Part shown: piece by piece, positions 21,791 through 33,100 of the stretch | Numbering within the stretch: position 1 is the stretch's first letter | How the letters are laid out: each line of letters begins with the position of its first letter | Assembly: GCA_043228905.1 (NCBI GenBank) | Contig: JBHGNT010000011.1 | Coordinates: 6,634,001-6,698,000 of the forward strand | DNA: 64,000 nucleotides | Direction: 5' to 3' | Source: Azolla caroliniana | Taxonomy: Eukaryota > Polypodiophyta | Position numbers and translations under genes: made by a program | The notes under the pieces: generated by a model | Databases searched by the model: none | Seen by the model: the letters and a program-made list of their open reading frames with translations, nothing else | Told to the model about the DNA's origin: nothing

Positions 21791-22456
21791 GGGATTGACC
21801 ACAGTGGTTAATGTAAACATGGTCAGCTTAACCAGGGTTGGCAAGCGTGAGGTTAGTTAGTTAGTAACCACAATCACATTAACCTGAGTAACTTATGATT
21901 GCATTAATGATTACAAAGTCAAACTAACATACTGATGAATATTTTATAGTGAAAATAACTTACAATGACTTTGAAGGTCATGAAGGAAACAATGATAGAG
22001 GTTCATGAATGAACCAATGATTGATTACTGAAATCAACATTTTTATGACTCTTAATTGCTTTGTATTAAAGATATGGGCATGAATGAACCAATGATTGAA
22101 AAGTCTTATATTTAAAATGGTGGGCATTAATGAACCAATGACTGAGAAGTTCTATATTAAATATGGGTGCCATTAATTAACCAATGATTTTAACTTTAAT
22201 CCAACATATATATGGCTTGGTAATGATTGTAATTATATTATACTTGATTTAACTTCATATAGACTAGTTTAAGTAATTATTAATATGTTAAATACAATTA
22301 CTATATTAAAAATAATATTTTTATGTAAATTGTATTAATATAATATTAAATAATCTAGACATTATATTGAGGGAGCTTCTGTTTAGAGAGGAGCTTATTA
22401 GTTTTTTGCCTTAGCCTAAGCACATAACTTAAAGAGCTCTGCCTAGACCTTAAGCC

Positions 22457-22655
22457 ATGAGTGAAGATTCACCGTTCTCGATTGAAGAATATTGTTTGTT
22501 ATCAGACTCTTCGTTTTCTACCGAAGAATATTGTTTGTCGACAGACTCACCATTTTCTATTGAAGAATATTGTTTGTCGACAGACTCACCATTTTCTATT
22601 GAAGAATATTGTCTGTCGACAGACTCACCATATTCTATCGAAGAGTATTGTCTGA
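22457..22655 (+). repeat. 39-bp tandem repeat, five copies, encoding 13-aa units
   Basis: Five in-frame 39-bp repeats (TCTATTGAAGAATATTGT core) encode SIEEYCL-containing units near the start of the transposase ORF. The reading frame is kept across all copies, which favours real coding sequence over a plain minisatellite. Confidence 0.8.
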
Positions 22656-23255
22656 GCTCATCTTCACCTACAACGAATGTGAATAATGACACATGTGAAG
22701 AGTTCTCTATTGAAGAATACGATATTAATAAAGATACAGAGAATGAAGGTAGTGCCAATGAAACATCGAATATCATGGGCGATGGCGACAACAAAGAATT
22801 GGATAGTAACAAGGTTACACCAACTTCTATGCAGGAAGAGAAATCTGGAAGCCCTATGCATATTAGAAGAATCCCATGAAGAATTCGTCTAGGTAGATTT
22901 AACTTGGTGACATCAGATAAATAGATTGGATTTGATGTCAAAAAAATATGTTGTGCTCATGGTTGTATGTCTATAATTGGAAAATCAAAGTTGCGAGAAT
23001 TAAGGTGATACTATTTTTCGATGACTGGTGATGAGCAAGACACTTATCTCGGGTCACATCTGCAACTAGTGTCTGACAAATGTACGGGGATCAAAGTATC
23101 ATTCGAGTATTATATCTTCCATGTGCAACAGATATGTAGAGTTGCATTCAAAATTGCGTTATGTGTTAGTAACATGCGGCTACATAGAGTACAACAACGT
23201 CTACTTAGCGGGGATCAGATGCTTAATTGTAAAGAGGTTCCAAGTATGAAAGGTG
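22457..23255 (+). pseudogene. DUF7869-type transposase, 5' part (interrupted by copia A)
   Basis: The 5' portion of the putative transposase gene. 22457-22879 is an open, acidic segment with five 13-residue repeats of the type SPFSIEEYCLSTD, then a Ser/Asn/Glu-rich tail. 22936-23255 is the conserved part: a Cys-rich cluster (KKICCAHGCMSIIGK), a TGA near 23009, then GDEQDTYLG, YYIFHVQQICRVAFKIALCV and SNMRLHRVQQRLLSG. The two segments are in different frames between 22879 and 22936, so an intron or a frameshift lies there. The coding sequence stops at 23255, where copia A is inserted, and resumes in frame at 47642 (KEVPSMKG continuing as AIGRHAIGWIKTYF). Confidence 0.72.
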
Positions 23256-24058
23256 TGTTGGGAGACAGGTCCCTCCGGATGGGATGAGGAGTACCTGGCT
23301 ACGGAGAGTCGGATGGTGCAGGCCCGGTGAGAACCGGATGAGAAGTACCCGGCAACGGAGAGCCGGATGGTGCAAGCCCGGTGAGAACCGGATGAGGAGT
23401 ACCCGGCTACGGAGAGCCGGATGGTGCGTACCTGGTAGAAACCGGATGAGGAGTACCTGGCTTCGGAGAGCCGGATGGTGCAGACCCGGTGAGAACCGGA
23501 TGAGGAGTACCCGGCTACGAAGAGCCGGATGGTGCAGACCCGGTGAGAACTGGATGACGAGTGCCCGGCAAGATCCGGATGATGCAGGCCCGGTGAGGAG
23601 CGCTCTCCGGATGAAGAGACATATTCGTAAATATGTTTCTGAGAGTCCATCGTGGCTATATTTGTAAATAGCCGAAAAGTCATATTAGTATAAATATGAC
23701 TTAGGGCAAACTTTTAGTTGTTGTTATTCTTGTCTACGCGAGATCAGAGCGCGTAACTGTGTACAAAGAGAGAGAGAGCGAGCAAGAGGTTGTTGCCTCT
23801 GTTGTAACCGCCGCCTGTGGCGAAGGTCGTGAGCACGAGGTCATTGCCTCCGTGAACTCACTATTGTACATTCTAACATAGTGATAGTTTGCAGCCTGTG
23901 GGCTGCCGTGGTTTTTCCCTTAGTTTTGGTTTTCCACGTAAACATCCTGTGTACTCTTCTCTTCTTCGTGTCGTGCATTCTATTTCCCCTTTTCTGTGTA
24001 TAATTCTAAGCTCGGTTGTGGCCGAGCGTTGCGTATAGGGAGCTTGTAGTTCCCGTCA
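23256..24058 (+). repeat. 5' LTR of copia A (803 bp)
   Basis: Contains five to six copies of a 54-bp minisatellite (23283-23580, units ending in GAGAGCCGGATGG), a TATA-like TATAAATATGACTTAG near 23690, and a GA tract. It ends CCCGTCA and is followed by the primer site. LTR 46884-47636 is shorter by about one minisatellite unit. Confidence 0.92.
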
Positions 24059-24060
24059 AG

Positions 24061-24072
24061 TGGTATCAAAGC
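24061..24072 (+). other. Primer-binding site of copia A
   Basis: TGGTATCAAAGC, one base from the initiator tRNA-Met complement, two bases after the LTR. Confidence 0.85.
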
Positions 24073-24087
24073 GAAACGACACAGAAA

Positions 24088-25346
24088 ATGGACGATTCGT
24101 TGGGAGGCATGTTCAAGCTCACCGGCTCCAACTATTCGGTGTGGAAGTCGAAGATGAGGGACATGCTCGTGGTTAAAGACCTCTGGCTGCCGGTTTAGTT
24201 CGGGGACAAGAGACCGGACAAAATCGATGTCGCGATATCGGAGGTGATGCACATGAAGACAACGGCGTACATACGGTGCTTCATCGACATGAGCCTGTAT
24301 AACAACTTCAAGGAAGAGAGCAAGGCTCATGAGCTCTGGGAGAAGATCGACATAATGTTTCAAAACAAAAATGCTGTTAATCAGGTTTCAGTATTCCGGA
24401 AGCTAGTAAGACTCTGGTACCAAGATGGCTCCAGCATGGCGGAGCACATGAATGCCTTCCAGGGGCTGATCCACCAGGCAACTTCATTGGAAGTACCTCT
24501 CGCTGATGAGGTACTAGCGCTACTCCTGCTTGGTTCCCTCCTGGATAGCTGGGAGACGCTGGTTGTCACTTTGGGCAACGCCGGGCTGGAAGGAAAGCGG
24601 TTATCCCTAGCAAGAGTAAAGTCGAGCTTGCTAGATGAGGAAGTGTGTCGGAAAGATAAAGATACAAGCACTGACTCCAAAGCGCTCCTTACCGAATCGG
24701 AACGTGGAAGACAAAGAAACCGTAGTCCCCAGATCCGAGAAAAGTTGGGGACACGGTCAAAGTCAAGGGGGAGACCTACTTGCTTCTATTGCGGGAAGCC
24801 GGGACACTTCCAGAAGCACTGTCGGCATTTCCGAAAGGACAAGGAAACCGACGGTACCAATTCGAAGCGGATACCGGACCGGAACGGTAAAGACCGGAGG
24901 GGAACGGACCGGAAGGGGACGACGACAATCGCGGCAAGTGAAGAAGAGTTGATGCTCATCACCGAGGAGAGTGAGATAAACCTTGCCAGCGACGAGATGA
25001 CCTGGGTGGTCGATTCCGGAGCGTCGCTCCACCTTACCCAGGACCGGAAATGCTTCTCGTCCTACTCAGCCGGTGATCACGGTTGTGTCCGGATGGGGAA
25101 TGAAGGTACATGCCGAATTGTCGGCATAGGTGAAGTATGGTTGTCAACACCAACCGGATGCAAGATGCTACTGAAGGAGGTTCGACACAGTTCGGAGGTT
25201 CGTCTGAACTTGATATCAGTCGGTCGGCTAGATGATGAAGGCTACACGGGTAGCATTCGGAACGGTGTTATGAAGTTCAGCAAAGGGAGCCTGATTGTGG
25301 CTCGGGCCTGGAAGGTAAACACGTTGTACTTGATGAATGCCCGATT
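24088..25346 (+). pseudogene. copia A gag and protease (first segment of gag-pol)
   Basis: Starts at ATG 24088 (MDDSLGGMFKLTGSNYSVWK). A TAG at 24196-24198 replaces the expected Gln codon; the same frame then stays open to the insertion at 25346. It contains UBN2-type gag (FRKLVRLWYQDGSSMAEHMN, SLLDSWETLVVTLGNAG), a CCHC knuckle CFYCGKPGHFQKHC, the protease motif WVVDSGASLHL near 25012, and the start of the GAG-pre-integrase region (LDDEGYTGSIRNGVMKF). It continues at 28403. One nonsense codon here and others further on make this copy inactive. Confidence 0.9.
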
Positions 25347-25384
25347 AACACGTTCGCGTTCACAAGTGGAAGGATTGCGCATAA
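25347..25384 (+). repeat. Left terminal inverted repeat
   Basis: Begins AACACGTTCGCGTTCAC. The subterminal motif AAGTGGAAGGAT occurs twice within the first 52 bp. It pairs with 28363-28398 with about one mismatch in the first 34 bp. Confidence 0.9.
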
Positions 25385-26659
25385 GTGGAAGGATAAGGAA
25401 TATTCCGTTTGATTTTGGGGTTTTTTTGCCATTTCACAAAACATCTTGATACTAGTATCACATGTTCTCGAAAACTTGATGAAAAAGTTGAAATTTTCAC
25501 CATTTGGTAAAATTGAAAAATGCCAAATTTGGGTCAAATATGAAAAGTAACTTGTGGATTTTTAAGGAAAAATGACAGCTAATAAGTTTTTAGATCTTAA
25601 GGAAATTGAAAGTACAATACTTCAAAACAATGAACATTTTTATTCCATTCGATAAAATGTTGTCTAAATTTGTTACATATAGTTGTACAACAAATACATT
25701 TGGGAGTTATTTGCATGACTATCATCATTCTTTTCATAACAATCACAACTATAGATAATATACAATCGTGACTCTTCCTCCTCATTTTCCAATGTACCAA
25801 TCAAATCATTGTCTTCACCAAATGGTATCTCCAAATTGTGTGCAGTAAATCTTCTTCCCCTTCAATTTGAGATATCTTCTAGACTTGCTAATATCTCTTT
25901 TATTATGTATATCGTTGTTGTCCTTAAACATCCAAATTTTGTGTGTGTAAAGTCATACATAATGATATCCACCTCATTAATGTTAATCATAGATGTATTA
26001 CAAAGGTTTAATGCATCATCACGTCCAAAACTTTACCAATGCCGAATTGGTACCCTAGGTCATGGCCATCTACATGTGTAGCTATTAATATCCCCATCTT
26101 GAGTTCTTGCAAGTTTCCTTGTCATCTGAGTTCATCCAAAAAACCATAATTTTCATCACAATTCGATATAATAATCTCAAAGTTTGTTTTACTAGATTTA
26201 AAAAATAATAATAATAATAATTTGTGCTTGAGTTCATCTAGAAAACCATAATTGTCATCACAATTCAATATAATGTATTGAGTTCATGCTTAAAGTATTT
26301 TTTTCTAATTTGTTTCAATTTTTTTTTCGAATTTTTATTTATAATTTTAGAAACTTCAGAAGTCCCAGCATATCATGAATTGAACAAAGCTAACTTTTTA
26401 AATGTATTGCAATGTATGGTCTAGTGGTCAAGAGTTAGACCCATGAAGTATTAGGTCATGGGTTCAAGTCCTACCATATCATGATTTCAATATAGCTAAA
26501 TTTTTTTAAATGAACAAATCTAGCTTTTCAACATGAACTTGATACGGCGTATCGAGTTCATGTAACAAATCACGCTTTTAAACATGAACTCGATACGCCG
26601 TATCGAGTTCATGTTAAAAAGCTAATATAGTATTCTTCGTGTTGATAATATTTCTAAAA

Positions 26660-26970
26660 ATGATTTTATCTTGTGTTACAATATATGGTCTAATGGTTAG
26701 GAGTTGGACCCATGAGCGTAAGGTCATGGGTTCGAGTCCTACCTTACCATGACATGAAACAAAACTAATATTTTGCACGAAAAAATCATGCTTTTAAACA
26801 TGAACTCGATACGCCGTATCGAGTTCATGTTTAAAAGCGTGATTTTTTCATCTAAAAATGTTAGTTTTCTTCATGTCATGGTAAGGTGAGACTTGAACCC
26901 ATGACCTAACGTTGCATGGGTCGAGTTCCTAACCATTAAACCATACATTGTAATACAAAGAATATTTTCA
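26660..26970. repeat. Large inverted repeat centred on a palindrome
   Basis: Arms of about 150 bp read as reverse complements of each other around the palindrome at 26800-26830. Each arm includes a tRNA-like LTR head (B box GGTTCGAGTCC on the plus strand near 26729; its complement near 26890). The whole could fold into a long hairpin. Confidence 0.8.
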
Positions 26971-27240
26971 TTTTCAACTACTTTAGCAAGCCTTAGAACA
27001 CTATCAAAGGAGCCACAAGGCATTATTTCGAACCAAATCGGTTCAACGCCAGACTTAAGCCTCTTAGCCTTCATTGTATATTCTTCTCACATAATATATC
27101 GCTGTCATCATCATTCCCACTTAGTCCCTCTCTCACTCTCACTCTCTCTCTCTCTTCTTTTCTCAAGTGTTCTACACCTTCTATTCTTCTTAGTACTAAT
27201 ATTTCTCTCTTAGTACTAATTTCGTCACTGTCTTAGAAAG
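26874..27240 (+). repeat. Relic LTR related to the chromovirus LTR
   Basis: Starts TGTCATGG and follows the LTR at 12689-13132 in order: the inverted tRNA-like head, ACACTATCAAAG, CGAACCAAATCGGTTCAACGCC, CTTAAGCCTCTTAGCC, CACATAATATAT, a CT tract and TTAGTACTAAT. Its 3' end is degraded. No internal region is present. Confidence 0.75.
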
Positions 27241-28362
27241 TTTTTTTGTGCTTTAATAGGTGATGAAAAAACCAGACTTTTTATCACAAGTCGATACAAT
27301 GTATCGAGTTCATGTTTTAAATTATTATTTTTTCCATAAAAAATAAAAATAAATCAAAAAATTTGAAAAAAAATAAAAAATTTTGAAACAAATTGAAAAT
27401 AAAAAATTTAAAAATTAGAAAAAATTACTTTAAACATGAACTCGATACATTATATCGAATTGTGATGAAAAATCTAGTTTTTCTATGAACTCAAGCTTAA
27501 TTTATAATTTTTATTATTTTTGTTTAATTCGGTAAAAAAACTTTGAACATGAACTCAATATATTGTATAGAATTATGATGAAAACTCTATTTTTTACATC
27601 AACTCAATACAACATATCGTGTTCATGTTTAAAACTGTTGTTGTTTTTCAAATAAAAGAGGTTTTTAAAGATGTATGTTGCACAACAAAATACCTTATGG
27701 TAAACATGTGCTTCATTTATTAGATTCAGAAAACCATTAATAATTCTGTTGATGGTAACTGAACTTTGCAAATGCCATTACGTCACAAATTTTGAAGGGG
27801 AATTCTTATAAGGAAGAACACGATAACATTGTAGATACCCTGATAACTATGTGTTATGTTCAAATTGATATATTAATGTTCACATCTAAAGTTTGACAGT
27901 TTATGAATATCGTCTACATTTTAGGAGTTTTGGATTTATCAAAATTGTTTATGAATATTGTCTACATTTCTTGAGTTGTGAATTTATGGATGTTAGTGAG
28001 CATTAATTTATAGATGATGACATTAAGGATTGCAATGTTACCTTTTATAGTTAAAACATTTTCAAGTCTAACAATAGATGTAATCTTAATCTCCTCAAGA
28101 TGGTGAAACCATTAACCTTAACTTGTGCCTTGAGTTGACCATTGTGATTTTCTTTAAGTTAACTACATTTCATATCTACAAACCATCAAAATTTAAACAT
28201 TTATTGAAAAACTATTCCATTTTAGAAATGATCATTTTGAAACTTGTAAATCTCAAAAAACTAGCAAATTTTTACATGCTATTTAAAACATGTGATACTG
28301 GTGTATCAAGTTTTTGAAAATAGTCTAAAATCGCAAGATTATAAAAGGAATCTATAAGTGGA

Positions 28363-28398
28363 ATGCGCAATCCTTCCACTTGTGAACGCAAACGTGTT
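28363..28398 (-). repeat. Right terminal inverted repeat
   Basis: Complement of the left end (reads TGCGCAATCC ... ACGTGTT on the plus strand), followed by target duplication GATT. Confidence 0.9.
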
Positions 28399-28402
28399 GA
28401 TT

Positions 28403-29732
28403 ATGTCCGGAGGAAGTGAACGTTGCATCCAACACTACCGGTGAGCTGTGGCACAAAAGGTTGTGTCACATGAGCCAGAAGGGGATGAAGAGGCTTGCAG
28501 ACGACAACCTCATTCCAGTGAAGAACGTGCACTTGGAGAAGTGTACTGACTGTCTGGCCGGTAAACAAAACTGGACGTCCTTCCGACCAAGGCCACCGAT
28601 GAGATGTAATGTACCACTGGAGTTGGTGCATACTGATGTGTGTCAAGTGGACACGAAGTCACATGCAAGATCGCAGTACTTCGTGATGTTCATAGATGAC
28701 CACAACCGGAAGTTGTGGGCCACACCGTTGAAGACGAAGGATCAGGTGTTATCTGGGATGAATAACGGGGGCAGTTCAAGCAAATAACGGAGGTGAATAC
28801 CGAGGGCAGTTCAAGGAGTACTGTCGCTCGAAGGGAATCCGGCTCGAATTTACCGTCCCGAAGATGCCGGAACTAAACGGGTTGGCCGAGAGGATGAACT
28901 GGACCATAATGGAGAGGGTCCGGAGTATGCTAGCGCATGCAAAACTACCCAAGAAGTTTTGGGCTGAGGCGACATATGTGATCAACAGATCACCCTCAGT
29001 ACCCTTGGACGGAGACACGCCACAGAGAGTTCTGACCGGTAAGGAAGTATCCTATTGGCATCTGAAGGTATTCGGGTGTCTCGCGTACGTGCATGTAGCT
29101 AAGGACCGGAGAGGAAAGTTGGATCCAAAGACCCGGCCATGCATATTCCTCGGTTACGGCAACAATGAGTTCGGCTACCGAGTGTGGGACCTGGTCGACA
29201 AGAAGGTATTCCGGAGTCGAGATATTATCTTCATGGAGGACAAGACGCTTGCGGACTAGGAGTTGGAGAAGAAGATAATGAACTCCGAGTCGACCGGTAA
29301 AGATCGATTCTACGATGAGCAGACCCAACCGGCAAGAGACCGGTATGGCACTCGAGGAACCAGCCGGTTACGGTGAGGATACCGAACCGGTAGAAGGAGA
29401 AGTAGAGGAAGCTGAAACCGGAACCGGCCAAGACCCCGAATCGGATTCGGATGAAGTGCAAATGGAGGAGCCGGTTACCGAAGCCCGAAGACAGAGATAT
29501 TCTCTCAGAGAGAGAAGGGCGCCCCGGAGATTTGCGGATGCAGAGCATGTTCTGCTAACCGATGAGGGGGAGCCAGAAAGCTTCGAAGAAGCGAAGGATG
29601 ACACCCACAGCCGCAAATGGTTAAGTGCCATGCAGGATGAGATGGATTCCCTGCATGAGAATCAAACGTACGAATTGGTGGAGTTGCCGAAAGGAAAGCG
29701 GGCACTCCAAAACAAGTGGGTGTACAAGTTGA
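28403..29732 (+). pseudogene. copia A integrase and linker (second segment)
   Basis: Continues gag-pol after the DNA transposon: the integrase zinc domain (ELWHKRLCHMSQKGMKRLADD, CTDCLAGKQN), the first catalytic Asp in LVHTDVCQVD, then a damaged stretch near 28757-28790 where the region before the second catalytic Asp is deleted or duplicated, with a frameshift. The frame recovers at ELNGLAERMNWTIMERV, followed by NRSPSVPLDGDTP, FGCLAYVHVAKDRRGK, a TAG near 29258, an acidic linker and WLSAMQDEMDSLHENQTYEL. It stops at 29732, the gypsy-1 target site, and resumes at 45063. Confidence 0.88.
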
Positions 29733-30121
29733 TGTTGTCTGCCTGGCCGGACTAGCCTCAACACAGGTGTCTATCCGACACTTCTCCAAAGGGGTGGTAA
29801 GGATTGGATGCTAGGTTACACGCGTAAGATGATTACAATTAAGCACAGACGGTAAACAATACGAAGATACAGATAAACACGCAATAATTACTTTTGTATG
29901 ACTTCCGTCAAAGCCTTTACAAATCATGAGATCCTTTTATAGGCATCCGGCAAGGTTACAATCGGTGCGCTTAGGCAACCGACATCCGAATCGGTTCGGA
30001 TCCGGATCGGTACAACTGTACCGGATCCGTCCCTCCGAATAATAATTCTACTATTATTTACTTCCTATTATCCGATCCGACTCCGCCTTCCCACTTCTCC
30101 TTGCTCTTCTACCGGCCAACA
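29733..30121 (-). repeat. 3' LTR of gypsy-1
   Basis: Starts TGTTGTCTGCC and ends CCGGCCAACA in plus reading. On the minus strand a TATAAAAGGATC promoter is visible near 29934-29945. The inner boundary is followed by TGGCACGCCCGTGGG, conserved beside the gypsy-3 LTR at 61027. Confidence 0.93.
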
Positions 30122-30141
30122 CATGGCACGCCCGTGGGAAA

Positions 30142-33100
30142 GTGCCTTGCACTTTGAATCCACTCCCGGCCTCATTCTTCCTCCAAAATATCGAGCACAC
30201 TCTGCTCGATGGTGTCAAGTGGTGCTTCTTCCTCCAATTGTTGTTCCTTGCCTGCCTGGTCTCTGACCTCTGGTTGGGTTGGCTGTTCCGTAAAAATTTG
30301 TTGCTCCGGCTCTGCTTGATTCTGTGGTGCCGGTGCTTCCAAACCGCTTCGTCCGGGTTCTTCCTGTTCTCCCTCCGTTCCAGGCTCTGTTCTGTTACCA
30401 GTGTCGCTTTCTCCGGTCTCGACTGGTCGGCTCGGTACGCCTCCTTCCTCTGCTCTGGTGTCGTCCGGTCTCAGCTCTTCTTCTTGTCCGGCATCGTTCT
30501 GCTCCTGCTCTTCTTGATTTCCTTCGAACGGAAGTTCTTCTTCGGGTATTCCTTGTCGGGGTTGTTCGATGTCGGTTGGTTCAACTTCAGCCGTCGCTCT
30601 CCCTCACTTATAGTGATTGGCGTCGTTCTTCCCTTGGCTTCCTGTCGTAACCGGTCCTGCTCGTATTTCTCCTACTCCAACTGAGTTGCGAGCTACCCGT
30701 CATCCAACCTCTCTACCAACCCTCAGATTTCTTTGAGATGTTCTTCCGCTAAAGCGTAGAAATCCTCTGACAATTCTTCCCGAATGGCGACGATACTTTC
30801 TTCATCCATCTTGTAGAACTTGTCACGGGTCTTCCTCCGATTCTCGGCATCCGCTCGGAGTGTCTGCAGCTCGGCTGCCTGTTGTGACCACTCCTTCCAT
30901 AGCTTTTCCGTACTTTCGTTGATGCTTGCCTGAGCTCGGGTACTCCAACCTGACATGATGAGCTTGATCCGGTCAACCCCCACCTTAGCATGCGCATAAG
31001 CTTCTTGCTTTTCCTTCCTTGCCCGTTTTATAATGTCGGCCATTATCTGAGCCTGGGCCTCGTAATCCGCTTTCTGCTTTTCATAGGTACTTTGCAGTTT
31101 GCTAATCGTGAAGGTCGATCTTTCCTTTTCTTCATTCCTGATCTTGGTCAGATCCAGCTTTTCCCGCCTTAGCACCTCTAATTCCTTCCTTCTCTCCGTC
31201 GCTTGGGCTATTTCCGCTGACAATGCTTCCTTTTTGGCACTGACCTAATCGGGTCTCTTTGAGCTGTTCTTTCAGCTTCTCTATTTGCCGGTCGTAGTCT
31301 GCTGTCCGTTTCTTGTTGTCCGACTCGGCCTGCTTGTGATCTCGGTAGAGACGGTCGAAGTCCTCCGTCTTCTGCTTCAAGCGTCGGTTTGCCTGAGCTC
31401 TTAACCGGTCGTCCCGGTCCTTCTGTTGTCGGAGTTCTTCCTGCAGTCGTTCTATCTCCTGCTTGGCATGTCGACGCAGTCGGTCCTTCTCCTTTTGCAG
31501 CTTCTCTTTTTCTTCTTGCAGTCGGTCATTAGTGGCTCGGCCTTTCCGGAGGCCTTCTTCCATTTTTTGTCTGTCGTCCTCCACTGCTTTCCGCTGCTCC
31601 CTTTCTTTATCCCTTAATGCCTCCTGAGCTTTTAACTCCTCTCGTAAGGTTTCTATTATTTTTTCGGTCTCAGGGCCGGTTTGCAAGGCTACCGGTTCTG
31701 GTTGCTTCCTTGTTGTCCCGACCGGCTCGGTGACAACTTGTGCTTGTTGAATTCCTTCCCTTGCCTGCAACAACTCCCCTTGCATTTCCTCGATTTGTGT
31801 TCGGAGCGCGGCCAACTCCTGAGTTGTTGTATGCGTCAGATGTTGCCTACACGTTTCTTCTTCCTCTAAGTGGTCCGCTACTCCCGATAACTGCTCCGAA
31901 AGCCATCTCAGCCATTGTGGCTTTGTGCTTCCTGTGTCGGGGTGGCCTTGCTCACTTCTACTCCTTAACTCAGGCTGTTTTTCCGGCCTTTTCTCTGGCT
32001 CCGGCGCTTGTTCATTCTTCTTCTCTGGGATGACCGGTTCTCTGAAGTCCGGCACAACCGGTGTCGGTGCTGCTTCCCTCGGTACGAGTTCCGGTACTGC
32101 TTCCGCCTCGGCTACTAGAGGTGGTCCTTGCACCCTCTGCTGAGTTTTGTCAACTGGTGGAGCCGGTCCTTTTGCCCGTCTCTCCCGACCTTTTCTTGCT
32201 GGGAGTCTTACCAGTGGTTCAGATGAGTCTTCTGTTTCAGCTTCCTCCTCCGATGCGGCTACCAGACGGACCTTTTGTATAAAGACCTCTGGTTCCGGTT
32301 CCGGCCGTCGCAGCGTTATATTGATTGGTTTGAGCGCTACCGGTTCCTCCTCGGCCGATTTCCCTTTGCCTTTTCCTGCCGGTTTTGCCTTTGTTGCCGG
32401 TTCCTGTTGCTGTCGGGATGGTCCTTCCCCCCGTTGTTCTGCTTCTTCCTGGGTCCATCCGGGGGTGTGTTTCTCCAGGATATGTCAGCGCTTTGTGACC
32501 TTTTTCGGCGTTGTCTCCTGCCGACCTCTTTTCTTTTGTTTGATGGGGAGTACTGGTGGGACTAACACCGTTAGCCATTGTGCTATCCCGGCCCATGGCT
32601 TTTTTCCTTCCACAAGGTTCTTGATGGCCTCCTTCAATCCTTCGGTTATGAAATGGAGCCAGTCCACTTGTAATCCTTCGTACGCTGCAATTAAGAACAC
32701 TGCCTGGTACCTGGCTATGGCCGGGGGACGAGGATTCACGAATCCGTATTCCATCATGGCGCGGGCCACTTCTCCGAACAGCAGGTTCTCTCCGCCCTGT
32801 GTTCGGTACGCCTTGCTGCTGATAGAATACTCACCGAAATATTCGAACAGGATTTCACTTGAAGGGTTTTCGATTGTTTGAAGTCCTCCTGCTTTTATCC
32901 CCGTGAGCGCCTGCACCGCTCCTTCCGTGATTTCTGATAAATCAATCGATGCTGCCGCCTGCTCTGGTTCTGCGTGTGGTGGAGCGTCGGCGATCCGCAA
33001 CAATCCTTTTAACCCGTTCTCCCTCATCCATTGGCGTGCCTCCTCCGACAGTACCATTGGTTCGAATTCTTCTTCTGCTGTCTGTTGTTCGGGATCGGGT

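Larger units (their letters stand above)
20700..22450. other. Intergenic control region of the DNA transposon
   Basis: AT-rich region between the divergent genes. It holds the palindrome array (21010-21585), a minus-strand TATA box (21782-21790), four direct copies of a motif resembling ATGAACCAATGATTGA (near 22011, 22082, 22130 and 22171), and an A/T-rich stretch at 22200-22370. ORFs predicted here come from the palindromes and are not credible genes. Confidence 0.6.
26262..27627. repeat. Dispersed 28-31 bp palindromes in the non-autonomous transposon
   Basis: Perfect or near-perfect copies of CATGAACTCGATACG plus its reverse complement lie at about 26530-26560, 26583-26613 and 26800-26830. 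Degraded ones lie near 26262, 27287, 27437, 27548 and 27599. The core is the same as in the array at 21010-21585. Confidence 0.85.
25347..28398. mobile_element. Non-autonomous DNA transposon (3.05 kb) of the same family as the composite transposon
   Basis: Its terminal inverted repeats of about 36 bp begin AACACGTT(C/T)GCGTTCACAAG and end in the complement at 28363-28398. The target duplication GATT is at 25343-25346 and 28399-28402. The termini match the right end of the transposase-bearing element (50001-50035). It has no transposase or other credible ORF, is AT-rich, and carries about eight palindromes of the type seen at 21010-21585, plus a relic LTR. Excision rejoins copia A codons. It was probably mobilised by the autonomous element; that is inference. 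Confidence 0.88.

Noticed and set aside
23201-23683. Long ORFs on both strands in the copia A LTR (and at 46432-47257, 54140-54487, 58616-59083)
   Set aside because: They come from the 54-bp GC-rich minisatellite, a multiple of three that stays open by repetition.
25597-27074. Short ORFs inside the non-autonomous transposon
   Set aside because: AT-rich, no motifs, and some run through the relic LTR and palindromes.
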